Counted from the stretch's first letter, positions 1-10,078 are shown. The stretch: DNA of 64,000 nucleotides from Synechococcus sp. PCC 7335 (GCF_000155595.1 NZ_DS989904.1:2777620-2841619); one strand, 5' to 3'. Notes: a model not told the origin generated them from the sequence alone. Translations and numbers: made by a program.

Positions 1-1186
1 TGGGATTACTTTTGAGGTAATCAGCTAAATGCGTCATCTCGTACGTACCCTGGTCGTACCAGCTCTTGCGAAACACATAGTCTAAGAACCAGGGGCCTTC
101 ATACCACCAGTGACCATATAGCTCAGCGTCATAGGGTGAAACCACGATAGGTTTGCGCTGAATCATGCCATGTAGGCCCTCAATCTGGCGCTCACGGTTG
201 TAGGAGAAGTTACCTGCGTGTTCAGCTGCTTTTTCTCTTGCCCAGTAAGGGTCATACCAGGCTTTGTCAGAACCACCGACTTCTTTGCCCGTAATTTTGT
301 GATACTTGATACCTACATTCTTTCGCTGGCCATTTGGCATAATGTAGGGCTTGATGTATTCATAGTCAGCATCCCAGCCCAAGTCACGATAGAATTCTCG
401 ATATTCTGCAGCGCCTGGGTAGCCGACTTTTGAAGACCATACCTGTTGAGAAGACTCATGGTCACGGCCGAAGGCGGCAACGCCTGCTTCAGTGTAGATA
501 GGTGCATAGGCGCCGTAGCGAGGCCGAGGGCGAGCGTACAAAATACCGTGGCCATCTGTCAGGAAATAGCGTAGTCCAGCATCAGCCAGCATTCGCTCTA
601 ATCCTTCGTAGTAGGCGCATTCTGGAAGCCAAATACCCGTAGGCCGCTGTCCAAATATCTCTTCATGGCTCTGGCAAGCGACTTCTATCTGTGCCCAGAC
701 TGCCTCAGGGTACATCTTCATTAGCGGCAGATAGCCATGCGTGGCTCCGCAGGTCATAATATCGAGATTGCCGCTCTCTAAAAACTTGCGAAAGCCTTTG
801 GTCAGATCGCCGTCGTAGCTTTCCCAGACCTCACGAACATGAGCGAATTCCTTGGCGTAGTATTCAGCCAAATATTTAATATGACCGTTGTACTGATTGC
901 GTTCTATTTCTTTTTCTAGAAGCTCTTCTAGCTGCGTGAGATGCACGTCATAGCGCTCTTGCAACAAGGGGTCTCGAAGCATAGCGGCCAAGGGTGGCGT
1001 CATGCTCATAGTCAGCTTGAAGTCGACGCCGTCCCGCTTGAGTCCCTCAAACATAGTGAGTAGAGGAACATAGGTCTCTGTGATAGCCTCGAACAGCCAC
1101 TCTTCTTCTAGAACAAAGTCGCTTTCAGGGTGGCGAACAAAGGGAAGATGAGCATGGAGAACAAGTGCAAGATAACCAATCGACAT
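1..1186 (-). CDS. GH57 1,4-alpha-glucan branching enzyme (5' part, cut by window edge)
   Basis: Reading the minus strand from the ATG at 1186 gives about 395 residues with no stop before the window edge. The protein begins MSIGYLALVLHAHLPFVRHP, the usual N-terminus of cyanobacterial family-57 glycoside hydrolases (DUF1957 type), which introduce alpha-1,6 branches into glycogen. Visible family motifs are TCGATHGYLPLM, GIWLPECAYYEG (the Glu is the expected nucleophile) and VSPYDAELYGHWWYEGPW (the Asp is the expected acid/base). Family members run about 520-530 residues, so the C-terminal helical part lies outside the window. The gene starts a run of leftward genes but is separated from its neighbour by 284 bp. 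Function is inferred from the family; the motifs are read directly. Confidence 0.9.
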   Translation of the reverse strand, partial: MSIGYLALVLHAHLPFVRHPESDFVLEEEWLFEAITETYVPLLTMFEGLKRDGVDFKLTMSMTPPLAAMLRDPLLQERYDVHLTQLEELLEKEIERNQYNGHIKYLAEYYAKEFAHVREVWESYDGDLTKGFRKFLESGNLDIMTCGATHGYLPLMKMYPEAVWAQIEVACQSHEEIFGQRPTGIWLPECAYYEGLERMLADAGLRYFLTDGHGILYARPRPRYGAYAPIYTEAGVAAFGRDHESSQQVWSSKVGYPGAAEYREFYRDLGWDADYEYIKPYIMPNGQRKNVGIKYHKITGKEVGGSDKAWYDPYWAREKAAEHAGNFSYNRERQIEGLHGMIQRKPIVVSPYDAELYGHWWYEGPWFLDYVFRKSWYDQGTYEMTHLADYLKSNP

Positions 1187-1470
1187 AGGATAGAATGCCT
1201 ACTACAACAGCGCGGCCTGGTAGCGCAAGCGACTGATTTAGTAAAGAAATTCGACGCTTAACACTTAAGTGATTGTAAGGCAAAAAACGGCCGGAAAATA
1301 AGGAAATCTTAAGGCTTCCGGTAAGGGTTAAAGAGCTTGAACTCACGTATAGATGAAGCTAATTGCTTTGAAACCTGCTGAGTGCATTCAGCAGATGGCT
1401 ATACTTTGTGATTGAGTTTTGCAGCTAGTCGACTTTCACTGACCACTCACAGGCCAACAAGAACATAGAA

Positions 1471-2373
1471 TTAGCTAGTCTGGGGGCAGCTGCCGTCTGG
1501 GTTATACCAGACTAAAGATTCATCTTCGTTGCCTCTCCAGCGCATCCAGCCCTCGGTGACGGTTGATCCGGTAAGCGGTTCGCATAGTAAGGTAGGGCGA
1601 GTGACCCTAACGCGCATCCAGTCGCCAACGATACTGATGGGTTCGATGAGGCTGTCTGCGGCTACAAAGCTAAGCATGTTGGTGGCTTCTTGGGGTTGCG
1701 ATCGCAGTGGTTGAGCCTCTGTTCGTTCTAAGAAATACAGCGCGGCTTGTGAGCTGAGCAATAATTCCCATCGCTCAATCACCAGCGGTATGTCGCCTAC
1801 TTCTAGCTGTGAAGTATGTGCCCAAGCGCTGCCACCAGTGGTGTACTGTACCTGAAACCAACCATCTTCTCGAATCTCTAGAACAGGAAAGGTATACAGA
1901 TTCTCGTAAGGCTTAACCATTGCAAAGCCGGCATCGCGACCAATGGCAAGTGCGGATTCGCCTTGAACTAAGTACCCTTTGTGAATCCAACCCCAATGCG
2001 CTCCATTAGGAGAAACATAAAGGGGTAGGGAAACAGAGGTTAACCAGTTGACACTGTCGCCAGTGAGCCCTTCTACATGACGGGGACGCAGATGGCCAAT
2101 ACTAGGAATTCCATCTTCGGCGTTGCTATAAAGATCAACAATGCCAGAGAGCTCTGGGGAAAAAGGCGTAGAGATAGAAGTAGGTATAGGCGGGAGGATG
2201 ACTGCGTTCGAATTCGTCGAATTTATATTAGTGGCGTTCTGGCTAGTGGCGTTCTGGTCGGTGGCATTTTGCATTTCCTGAGCGCTTACGTTGCTAGTAC
2301 CTATGCCGAATAATAGCGCTCCCGAGAAAAGTACTACACCGACTAGCTGATCCCATGTCTGCCTTGATTTCAT
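1471..2373 (-). CDS. Exported protein with SH3-like domains
   Basis: This 300-residue protein starts with a Sec-type signal peptide: basic MKSR, a hydrophobic stretch at residues about 11-25, then VSAQE as a likely cleavage site. A low-complexity Asn/Thr linker follows with repeated QNAT units (residues about 35-55), mirrored by a short DNA repeat near 2230-2275. The rest (about 100-300) has short beta-strand-like stretches such as WFQVQYTTGGSAWAHTSQL and WMRVRV, resembling bacterial SH3 folds that bind cell-wall peptides. No enzyme motif is visible. It would act in the periplasm or envelope. The SH3 call is by pattern only and the exact role is unknown. Confidence 0.6.
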   Translation of the reverse strand: MKSRQTWDQLVGVVLFSGALLFGIGTSNVSAQEMQNATDQNATSQNATNINSTNSNAVILPPIPTSISTPFSPELSGIVDLYSNAEDGIPSIGHLRPRHVEGLTGDSVNWLTSVSLPLYVSPNGAHWGWIHKGYLVQGESALAIGRDAGFAMVKPYENLYTFPVLEIREDGWFQVQYTTGGSAWAHTSQLEVGDIPLVIERWELLLSSQAALYFLERTEAQPLRSQPQEATNMLSFVAADSLIEPISIVGDWMRVRVTRPTLLCEPLTGSTVTEGWMRWRGNEDESLVWYNPDGSCPQTS

Positions 2374-2508
2374 CAGAAACTACCTAGATAGAAAAGCAAC
2401 GATTACGCTATTAGCTACTCTCTTTAACCTATGTAGGTCCAAAATGAGTAACTCGTCATACAGTATTCATGCTGTTTTAGTCTAAATCATCAAAGTTTCT
2501 ACTTATTT

Positions 2509-3594
2509 TTATTGAATTTTGCTCATTTGACTGACTAAATCCTGCTGCATGCGGTCTAATTCACTTTCGATTAAAGTCAGCGAATCTTCTAATTCGCGGT
2601 GTAAACTGCTAGGTAGCTGATTTGGAGTAGGGCCTTCCGTGTCATCTCGTAAAAGCTTTCTAATCGCTAGTAGCTGAGCTGTCTTTAAAGAAAGCTCAAT
2701 CGGCACTTTAAAGTCTGGAAGAACACCCGTCCCTTCCCAATTCTTATCGGTGATCAGACTAATCGCTTGGCCGGTGGGAATAAACATCCAAAAATGATCG
2801 TGCAATCTAAAGCCACTACCAGGATTTGCCCCCCCTGCCGTCGTTTCACCGACTAGAACGACACGGTTGAGGTGTTTGAGATTGTAAGCAAATTCTTCTG
2901 CGGCGGAAAACGTCTCTGGCCCAATCAGTATGTATACCGGGCGATCTAGATAGCGCGGACTAGGGACGTAGGGCACGGTCCACGACTGCTGGGTTCGCTC
3001 TTCTGTGTGCCAGTGCAGATCAGTAAGATGAACCGGAGGGTAAGCGGGAAGTAGATAGCTAGTAAGTAGAGCGACCATACTTGCCGAACCGCCTCGGTTG
3101 TAGCGCAAGTCGATAATCAAGGCGCTGGTATTGGCGAGGAACCGCATAGCAGCAGCGGCGGTATCTCCAGCAAATTCTGGTGGCTCGAAGCTGAATAGCT
3201 CTAGATAGCCAATATTGCCGCGCAAGCGTTCAACTCGGTTGAAGTCAAAATTACGAAGCTGACTTAGCTGTTGCTGGTGGGCTAGTTCTTCGGGCGAAAT
3301 GTCGGTTTGAGAATTTAGATGAGGTAAGACGGCCGGGCTGAAATAGACCTTGAGATGTTGGTCGGCACTTAGCGATTGTAGCTGAGCGGTGAGGGTCTCG
3401 GCTAGCTGAAAGCCACTTTTGATATCCCGATAGCCGCCCGAGCTTAGACGTGAGGCAATGTCGGTCTGAATGATATCTGCAATATCTGGAAAGGCGTATG
3501 CATCGAGTTTTTCAGCGACGGCATTTAGCACCTTTGTGCGAATAGCAGTCGATAGCGGCAGGTCGTTGGCGCGCAGGGAAGATGAATCGCTCAT
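2509..3594 (-). CDS. S41 family peptidase (C-terminal processing protease/IRBP-like)
   Basis: The 361-residue protein matches the S41 tail-specific protease/IRBP family. An N-terminal helical region (1-120) is followed by the catalytic domain with GNIGYLELFSF (127-137), DLRYNRGGS (162-170) and PETFSAAEEFAYNLK, where Ser230 is the expected nucleophile. VGETTAGGANPG and the GTGVLPDF stretch near 288-295 are also typical. No PDZ domain and no signal peptide are evident, so it is closer to the IRBP-like branch than to CtpA and may be cytoplasmic. The gap to the M20 gene downstream is 73 bp, so co-transcription is possible. Substrate unknown. Confidence 0.8.
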   Translation of the reverse strand: MSDSSSLRANDLPLSTAIRTKVLNAVAEKLDAYAFPDIADIIQTDIASRLSSGGYRDIKSGFQLAETLTAQLQSLSADQHLKVYFSPAVLPHLNSQTDISPEELAHQQQLSQLRNFDFNRVERLRGNIGYLELFSFEPPEFAGDTAAAAMRFLANTSALIIDLRYNRGGSASMVALLTSYLLPAYPPVHLTDLHWHTEERTQQSWTVPYVPSPRYLDRPVYILIGPETFSAAEEFAYNLKHLNRVVLVGETTAGGANPGSGFRLHDHFWMFIPTGQAISLITDKNWEGTGVLPDFKVPIELSLKTAQLLAIRKLLRDDTEGPTPNQLPSSLHRELEDSLTLIESELDRMQQDLVSQMSKIQ

Positions 3595-3667
3595 GAAAGA
3601 GGCAGGTTTGGCTAGAAGTCATCACTTTATATCATCTGCGATCGCAGCCGTTTGTGATCGCTAGGCT

Positions 3668-4954
3668 CTAACTTGATAGAGATCTGGCTGGATAAGAGGT
3701 TGGTGGACAAAACTTTTCAACAATCCGCACAAAGGTCTCTACGCCTACACCTAGTGCTGTTTCGTCAAAGTCGAAGCGAGGATGATGGTGAGGGTAGGCC
3801 AAGTTTTTATTGACATTAGCTGCCCCTAAGAAGAAATAGCACCCAGGGACTGCCTGGAGGAAGAAGGAAACATCTTCACCTCCCATAGTTTGGCACTCGG
3901 GGACAACACCTGCAGGAGTTTCAACCACAGAAAAAGCAACAGAGCGAACCAGATCGGTAACGGCTTCATCATTGATGACAGGCGGATACAGCTTGTGGTA
4001 GTCCAAAGTGTAGCTAGCACCATGTGCTGCACAAACACCCGCAATGATTTGCTCTAATCGCTGGGGGATCAGTTCCCCATAGTCTGGATCAAAATAGCGC
4101 ACGGTCCCACTCAAAAAAGCGCTATCAGCAATGACATTGACCGCCGTCCCCGCTTTGAATTCGCCAACCGAAACGACCGCTGACTTGAGTGGATCAATGT
4201 TACGAGCAACTAGCGTTTGCAGCGCCGTTACCACCTGAGATCCGACAACGACTGCATCGATTGTCTGCTGGGGGATAGCCCCATGACCGCCTCTGCCTTG
4301 AATAGTGCAGTGGAAAAATTCTGTCGCCGCCATCATTGGCCCACTACGAATGCCTAAGGTGCCAAGTGGCAAGTTATTCCAGAGGTGCAGCCCGACTAAC
4401 GCATCAACATCAGGATCTTTGAGAACGCTAGCTTCGACCATTGGTTTGGCGCCGCCGGGCCCTTCTTCGGCGGGCTGAAAAATCAGCTTGACAGTGCCGC
4501 TAAAGGTTTCAGGATGATCTTTCAAGTATTTTGCAGTGCCGAGGGCGATCGCTACATGTCCATCATGGCCACAAGCGTGCATCTTTCCATCATGAATAGA
4601 GCAGTAAGGTACCTCATTTAGCTCTTGAACCGGCAGCCCGTCCATATCAGCTCGAATACCTAACACTGGCTTGCTTACCCCCCCAGTATTATGGTGTGAG
4701 TTGGGCATAGTCGAGGTTCCCTGTTTCCCTTCTAGAATGGCAACTACTCCAGTTCTAGCAATGCCGCTTTTATGAGCAATTCCCCATTCCGTTAGGCGCT
4801 CACAGATAAACCGAGCGGTGAGGTCTTCTTGAAAACCTAGCTCTGGACGCTGATGGATTTGACGTCGCCAGGTTACTAGGTCAGCTTGCAGCGCCTGAAT
4901 ATCAGGTCGTAGCGCTGAAAATTCAGTCGTCAATGGCCCAGAAAGCGTCAGCAT
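3668..4954 (-). CDS. M20 family amidohydrolase (IAA-amino acid/hippurate hydrolase-like)
   Basis: This 428-residue zinc-dependent amidohydrolase removes acyl groups from N-acyl amino acids. Metal-ligand motifs are present: MHACGHDGH (Cys128, His130), PAEEGPGGAKPM with the general-base Glu, GLHLWNN, and a late HHHPRFDFDE. The GRGGHGAIPQ stretch belongs to the dimerisation domain. A short polar insertion containing NSHHNTGGV near residue 85 is not usual in the family. The gene lies 39 bp downstream of bioD and 73 bp upstream of the S41 gene on the same strand. The family is clear; the natural substrate cannot be told from sequence. Confidence 0.87.
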   Translation of the reverse strand: MLTLSGPLTTEFSALRPDIQALQADLVTWRRQIHQRPELGFQEDLTARFICERLTEWGIAHKSGIARTGVVAILEGKQGTSTMPNSHHNTGGVSKPVLGIRADMDGLPVQELNEVPYCSIHDGKMHACGHDGHVAIALGTAKYLKDHPETFSGTVKLIFQPAEEGPGGAKPMVEASVLKDPDVDALVGLHLWNNLPLGTLGIRSGPMMAATEFFHCTIQGRGGHGAIPQQTIDAVVVGSQVVTALQTLVARNIDPLKSAVVSVGEFKAGTAVNVIADSAFLSGTVRYFDPDYGELIPQRLEQIIAGVCAAHGASYTLDYHKLYPPVINDEAVTDLVRSVAFSVVETPAGVVPECQTMGGEDVSFFLQAVPGCYFFLGAANVNKNLAYPHHHPRFDFDETALGVGVETFVRIVEKFCPPTSYPARSLSS

Positions 4955-4993
4955 AGAGATTCGGTAGGGTTTTATTTATTCTGACAGATTTTT

Positions 4994-5698
4994 CTATGCC
5001 CAGAACGGCTTTGGCATTAGCCGCTCAAGATCTAACTGGGCAGCAGCGTCCGCTAGGTCTTCTAGATGCTTAGTCTGTATAAGATGAGGTAACACGCCTA
5101 AAACAGGGGTGCGGGTCAATGATTCGATCATCCAAATCGGGGCCCACTGCTCTATCTGCTGACGGGTCAGCGGAACTGTACAGCTAAGAACGATACCTCG
5201 CAGGTCGATTTTTTTTTGTTCGGCAAGCGCGACGTTGGCAACAATAGCCGAGATACACCCTAGCTTTATAGGCACAACGAGTACAGCCGGTAACCGCCAC
5301 TGGCAGGCAATGTCTGCAACGGTCAGCTCATCGGTAATCGGCGAACCTAGTCCCCCGGCTCCTTCGACTAATACCCAGTCTCTCTCTGCTTGAAGCTGTG
5401 ATATTACCTGCCAGGCTTTGGCTAGATCGACTCGCTTACCTTCGAGCGCAGCGGCCAACGGTGGAGCAATGGGTGCTTTGAACCATAGAGGATTGAGTTG
5501 CTCTATGGTTTGACCCAAGAACTCGTCTAGATCAAAAAGTTGGCTGTAGAACTCGCGATCGCCTTCTCCAGACTGCACAGGTTTACACAAGCCCAAACGA
5601 TAGGCCCAACAATATCGTTGCCAATAAGCCATTAGCGCTGCTGTCAGCACTGTCTTTCCACTATCCGTATCTGTTCCGGTAATCAACAAAGCTGTCAA
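4994..5698 (-). CDS. bioD: Dethiobiotin synthetase
   Basis: BioD makes dethiobiotin from 7,8-diaminopelargonate, CO2 and ATP, the penultimate step of biotin synthesis. The 234-residue protein has the family P-loop GTDTDSGKT near the N-terminus, CKPVQSGEGD, and VLVEGAGGLGSPI (the EGAGG motif). The length is normal (about 220-240). No other bio genes are adjacent, and isolated bio genes are common in cyanobacteria. The gene is followed after 39 bp by the M20 amidohydrolase on the same strand. Confidence 0.88.
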   Translation of the reverse strand: MTALLITGTDTDSGKTVLTAALMAYWQRYCWAYRLGLCKPVQSGEGDREFYSQLFDLDEFLGQTIEQLNPLWFKAPIAPPLAAALEGKRVDLAKAWQVISQLQAERDWVLVEGAGGLGSPITDELTVADIACQWRLPAVLVVPIKLGCISAIVANVALAEQKKIDLRGIVLSCTVPLTRQQIEQWAPIWMIESLTRTPVLGVLPHLIQTKHLEDLADAAAQLDLERLMPKPFWA

Positions 5699-5828
5699 AT
5701 TAACCTAGTCCTCTTGTGCTATCGCAATTTTCTTTTCTTAGAGTGTCTAGCCCTAGGCAAGCCTATATCCTAGCTGTATGATCTTAGATGAGTTGTTGGT
5801 GACTACCTCTATTAGCCTAGTGCGCTTA

Positions 5829-7868
5829 CTAGCCTGACGGAATCTCAGCACTTAGCTGGATTTCCAGCGTGAATTCAGAGGGCTCAGCCGCGGTTACATC
5901 AACGCTGTAGTTACCATCTTCAGGTAAGAATCCTTGCCATCTCTCTAAGTTAGAAGCATCCGGTAGAACAGTGCCATCTGGCATTAACAGCTCGAAAGAC
6001 ACGGGTCCGCTAGATGAAAGCGTATTGACCGTAAGAATTTGCCCCTGATTAGCACTGACGACATAACGTTTTAACTGATCAGCGCCTACGCTGTCTTCCA
6101 ATTGCAGCCTTTGGGAGCCACTGGGAAAGGTTACTCTTTGCCTTTGAATATTAGGTTCTGTAGGTGGCGGTTCGGTGGGACGTTCGGTAGGTAATGGATC
6201 GGTGCCATCGGTAGGGGGGGCCGTGGGCTCTACTGGCGGATCTGTGGGTGGCTCAGTAGGCAGCTCTGTTTCAGGTATCTCTGTTTCGGGTGGGGATACT
6301 GGAAGGTCACTGAGTGTGGCACTTAGCTGGAAATCACTGTCAGGAACCCCTTGAACGGGGCTAATTTGAATTTTGTATTCGCCAGATTCGCTAAGGGTGC
6401 CTTGCCACTGGGCGACTCGCCTAGCATCACGATCTACAGGCCGATTATCTGGTCCCAAAACGCTAAGTAAAACCCCTTCTGGCGCAACCGCGACAGTTAG
6501 CTGCTGTCCAGGTTCTGCAAACAGCAGATAGTTTAGCCTGTCTCCTCCTAGAAGATCGCCCTCGATGGTTTCGGTTACATCAGGCGTTAGGCTAAGTGGC
6601 TGATTGTACTCTGCTGGCTGAGGTTCTGCTGGCTGAGGTTCTGCCGTAGGTGTAGGGGGCACTTCACTTTCAAGCGGAATTGAGGGGATAGTGGGCTCGG
6701 GCGTAGTCGGTGAATTGAGATATCTAACTGTCGCCCAGCCCCCAAACCCAGCAGCTGTGACTAATCCTGCTGCGAGAGTGCCAACGGCAACGGGATTCTC
6801 AAAAAATGAGGGTGGCCGCTCTCGCTCAAAGGGCATTTGCAAGCGGTGATCAGATTGGTTAGTCAAGGGCCGCGGAGTAATTTGTCTGGGCTGGGACTGA
6901 TTGGCGGTAGTGGTCTCGGTGTCGGTAGCGGGGAGGGGGCGACCAACGGCGACAGTTTTGATTTGAGAAAGCGGGGGTGGGCTAGGAGGATGGGGCGTTG
7001 GAGGCGAAGAGAGCGTGTCAATAGATTGAAGCGCTTGAGCCATCTGGCTGACAGACTGATAGCGATCGCTAGGTCGATACTGTAGTGCTTTGTTAAGAAC
7101 CTCAGCGAAGCCAGGGGTGACAGTGACTAGAGATTGCCAGTTCCAGACAAGGTTGATATCGTCGAAGAGAGATTGAGGTTCTCTGCCAGTCAACAGCACA
7201 ATGGCAGTGACAGCTAGGGCATAAAGATCGCTGCAGGGATAGGCTCTTCCCGTTTGGATTTGTTCGCTAGGTGCGTAGCCTGCTTTGCCGACGGTGGTTG
7301 CTTGACTCAGGTTGCCTGTAGCTTCACTAGGGCTCATCTGCAGGCGGGTGACGACCTCCTTGACCACACCAAAGTCGATCAGTACTGGGAGTCGATCGGA
7401 TACGCGCTGAATGATGTTATCCGGGCTGATGTCACGATGAATGATGCCTTTATCATGAATGTGTGCTAGGACCGGCAGCATCTGTTGAATGAACTGTTTG
7501 ACTTCGGCTGCTGAAAAGGATTGATCCTGTAGTTTGCGCTGATTAAGGATCTCGTGATAGGTAAGACCCTCCACGTAGTCTTGCACCAGAAACAACCTTT
7601 CCTGTTCTTCAAAGGTGGCTCTAAACTGAGGGATTTGCGGATGAGTAATTTGATAAAGCACAGAGGCTTCTCTTTGAAAGAGCTGAGTAGCTTTATCGGA
7701 AAAGTGATCTTGTTCTTTGATAGGTACGAATTCTTTGATGACGCAGCGCTCGTTGAATCGCCCTTCGTCTTCGGCTAGGTAGGTACGGCCAAACCCGCCT
7801 TGACCAAGTAGCTTGACAACCTTGTAGTGCTTCTGAAGCAGTGTGCCAACAGCGATCGCAGTTTGCAT
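5829..7868 (-). CDS. Membrane-anchored Ser/Thr protein kinase with two pre-peptidase C-terminal-type domains
   Basis: Residues 15-280 form a eukaryotic-like kinase: glycine loop GQGGFGRTY (22-30), the Lys in CVIKEF, catalytic loop HRDISPDN (Asp146), DFGVVK (165-170), and a GYAPSEQ activation segment. All catalytic residues look intact. A Pro/Ser-rich linker leads to a transmembrane helix near 360-385 (VGTLAAGLVTAAGFGGW), then a Pro/Glu/Thr-rich spacer and two similar beta-sandwich modules (about 430-535 and 575-679) that resemble pre-peptidase C-terminal domains, each with a W-Q-G-x-L core. It probably senses an extracytoplasmic ligand. A duplicated AEPQP unit near 6610-6640 is a short tandem DNA repeat. 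Confidence 0.88.
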   Translation of the reverse strand: MQTAIAVGTLLQKHYKVVKLLGQGGFGRTYLAEDEGRFNERCVIKEFVPIKEQDHFSDKATQLFQREASVLYQITHPQIPQFRATFEEQERLFLVQDYVEGLTYHEILNQRKLQDQSFSAAEVKQFIQQMLPVLAHIHDKGIIHRDISPDNIIQRVSDRLPVLIDFGVVKEVVTRLQMSPSEATGNLSQATTVGKAGYAPSEQIQTGRAYPCSDLYALAVTAIVLLTGREPQSLFDDINLVWNWQSLVTVTPGFAEVLNKALQYRPSDRYQSVSQMAQALQSIDTLSSPPTPHPPSPPPLSQIKTVAVGRPLPATDTETTTANQSQPRQITPRPLTNQSDHRLQMPFERERPPSFFENPVAVGTLAAGLVTAAGFGGWATVRYLNSPTTPEPTIPSIPLESEVPPTPTAEPQPAEPQPAEYNQPLSLTPDVTETIEGDLLGGDRLNYLLFAEPGQQLTVAVAPEGVLLSVLGPDNRPVDRDARRVAQWQGTLSESGEYKIQISPVQGVPDSDFQLSATLSDLPVSPPETEIPETELPTEPPTDPPVEPTAPPTDGTDPLPTERPTEPPPTEPNIQRQRVTFPSGSQRLQLEDSVGADQLKRYVVSANQGQILTVNTLSSSGPVSFELLMPDGTVLPDASNLERWQGFLPEDGNYSVDVTAAEPSEFTLEIQLSAEIPSG

Positions 7869-8022
7869 GAGTAAGCGCGGATAAGGGCGAGAAACGGATG
7901 TGATACCAGGTAGCGCTACCTATGAAGCAGAGCCACACATCAGTTTACTTTACTGTATGTTTCAAGCCGGTATGTTTCTCTGATGAGACTAATACAAGTG
8001 GCTACTAAAGAGCGATCGCAGT

Positions 8023-8056
8023 AACTCAGTGCGCATCTCAACTCAGTGCGCATCTA
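8023..8056. repeat. 17-bp tandem duplication
   Basis: The unit AACTCAGTGCGCATCT plus one base is present twice head to tail in the spacer between the divergent kinase and GAF-protein genes. Only the last base differs (C versus A). It probably arose by slippage. No function is evident. Confidence 0.85.
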
Positions 8057-8129
8057 CAAATCATGGCTAAACCCATACAGGCCAAAGCCTCTGTAAAGTT
8101 ACGGGTAGAATCGTACTACTACTTAGGGA

Positions 8130-9767
8130 ATGATGAGCTCAACCTATTCTTTTAGTGCGCAGCGCATGACTTACGGTACTCCTGACAATAGAAAGACTTC
8201 TAATCAAAGCGATGACTGGAGAGGGGGAGTAGAGGAGCGCATTCTAGAAGGTCATCGCTTCAATGAAAGTCTCCTAGGAGTAGAAGATACGCTTCAGTCA
8301 CGGCTTTCTTGTCGACTTGAAGGAATGTCGCCCCAACAGCGCGATCATCATCGAACAAATACGCTTTCTCGATTAAATCTATTAAGCAATAGTAACGTTC
8401 CGATTTTTGACGAAGCCACACAGAATATCTCTCGGCTACTAGCGATGCCAATATGCATTCTTAGCACCATGGAGACAGACAGACAGTGCTTCAAATCGGT
8501 TGTAGGGCTCTCTAGTTTAGGTCTGATGAATCAGCTTGCCTCAGCCCGTAGTTTGCCTAGACAAGAGTCCTTTTGTACCCATGTCATTGATAGTGGCAAA
8601 ACCTTTGCGCTTGCGGATACCACTACTCACCCCGCGTTCTCTCGTAGTTTGCTCGTACAGCACTATGGCATTCAGTCTTACCTAGGCGTACCATTATTTA
8701 CAACAGAAGGTTGCTGTATTGGCACGATAGCTGTGATGGATCTCTTACCTCATCAGTTTACTCAGCAAGAGATCGCCTTGCTAGAACTTAGCGCTCGTTG
8801 GAGCATGAGTGAGTTCGAAAAGCAACGGCTGCTAAAGAGTCGTTCTCAAGGCTTACCCACTACCTTCCAGACTAATCTACAGTCGGACTCGACTAGCACA
8901 GTGTCTAAGGGAGCCTTACTCGAGCGGATCAATAAAGTCCGCCTTGATCTAATTGTTCAACTCACTCAAGACTTACGCAATCCGCTGACCTCTGTGACCG
9001 GAATGGCTAGCATGCTCAGTCGAGAGATCTATGGTCCGCTAAGTGAGAAGCAACAGGAATACACCAAGATTGTACTCAGTAGTTCTCAACAGCTGCTATC
9101 GATGGTGAATGAGATTGTTATGATTGGTCAGTTGCAAGAAGACTATCAGCTTTCTACAATGGCAGCTGATATTGAGATGATTGGACATCAGGCGATCGCA
9201 TCTCTAGAAGAGATTGCCAGACAACAGGATCTAAAGGTCAAACTAACGATAGAACCTGGCTCTCGGATTTGGAACCTGGATAAGCTAGTGGTTAAGCAGC
9301 TGATTTATCATCTGGTCTTTAGCGTGATTAAGCTGTCTACAGCAGGTAGTACAATTCGATTGCATATTTCTCGCCGAGATAGTGGCATCAGCATTGCTTT
9401 ATGGGTTTCCAATCCATGGCTAGGGGAAGATTTGCCTCAAGCGGTAATCGCTTGGAACCATAGGCAAAGAGCATCTAAAAATATCGTGGAGGGTGCAGAA
9501 TCTTCTAGTACAGAACCTTCTAGCCTAGGAACTCCTAATACAGATATTACCTTAGATCCGTTTGTACAGACGAACTCAAATATCCATGGCGGGGAGGCCT
9601 TGGAAGCGCTAAGTGCTGCGAAGAAGATAGATACCTTCCGGCAAGAGTTAGGCTTATTGATGAGTCGGCATCTGGCTGAAATGCACGGTGGCCAGGTGGC
9701 TGTTAAAGGATCAGAGACCTCCGGCTATCGCTATGTAATCATGCTACCGTCTTTACCCTTGAGGTAG
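8130..9767 (+). CDS. GAF-domain protein with a degenerate histidine-kinase core
   Basis: The protein has 545 residues. Residues about 93-220 form a GAF domain (FDEATQNISRLL, then SYLGVPLFTTEGCCIGTIAVMD), the kind that binds small ligands or bilins, with no certain bilin Cys. Residues about 262-330 align with the HisKA dimerisation helix, but the expected S-H-E-L-R-x-P-L reads TQDLRNPL, so Gln280 replaces the phospho-accepting His. In the ATPase-like part the N-box reads HLVFSVIKL without the key Asn, and no DxGxG motif is visible. It is therefore probably a pseudokinase, acting by ligand binding or partner contact. It is transcribed away from the Ser/Thr kinase. The family is clear and inactivity is inferred. 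Confidence 0.75.
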   Translation: MMSSTYSFSAQRMTYGTPDNRKTSNQSDDWRGGVEERILEGHRFNESLLGVEDTLQSRLSCRLEGMSPQQRDHHRTNTLSRLNLLSNSNVPIFDEATQNISRLLAMPICILSTMETDRQCFKSVVGLSSLGLMNQLASARSLPRQESFCTHVIDSGKTFALADTTTHPAFSRSLLVQHYGIQSYLGVPLFTTEGCCIGTIAVMDLLPHQFTQQEIALLELSARWSMSEFEKQRLLKSRSQGLPTTFQTNLQSDSTSTVSKGALLERINKVRLDLIVQLTQDLRNPLTSVTGMASMLSREIYGPLSEKQQEYTKIVLSSSQQLLSMVNEIVMIGQLQEDYQLSTMAADIEMIGHQAIASLEEIARQQDLKVKLTIEPGSRIWNLDKLVVKQLIYHLVFSVIKLSTAGSTIRLHISRRDSGISIALWVSNPWLGEDLPQAVIAWNHRQRASKNIVEGAESSSTEPSSLGTPNTDITLDPFVQTNSNIHGGEALEALSAAKKIDTFRQELGLLMSRHLAEMHGGQVAVKGSETSGYRYVIMLPSLPLR

Positions 9768-10078
9768 CTGTATGAATACTCATAAAAAGTACAACAGTTT
9801 ACGTTTGAGTAACCGCTTGATCGTTAATTAGATACGGAGCACCATAACCTGCTCAGATACTTGTCAGAACAGTCTGTTCTAAGCCGATGTTTACCAGTAG
9901 TCTTTTCAATCAATATGGCAGATGTCCTAATAGCAAATGGCCTAATGACTATGGTTCTCAAACCCTTAGTTCCCTAGTCAGTTCCCTAATCTGATTTTAG
10001 ATATGGAGCTGTACGGGGTGTCCACAGCAAGTTATTAGCGCACTCTTCTTATTAGCACACTCCTCACACAGCCAAGTT
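9768..10078. other. Intergenic, 311 bp, no gene seen
   Basis: The stretch lies between two convergent genes. It is AT-rich with no convincing ORF and no strong terminator hairpin. Confidence 0.6.
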
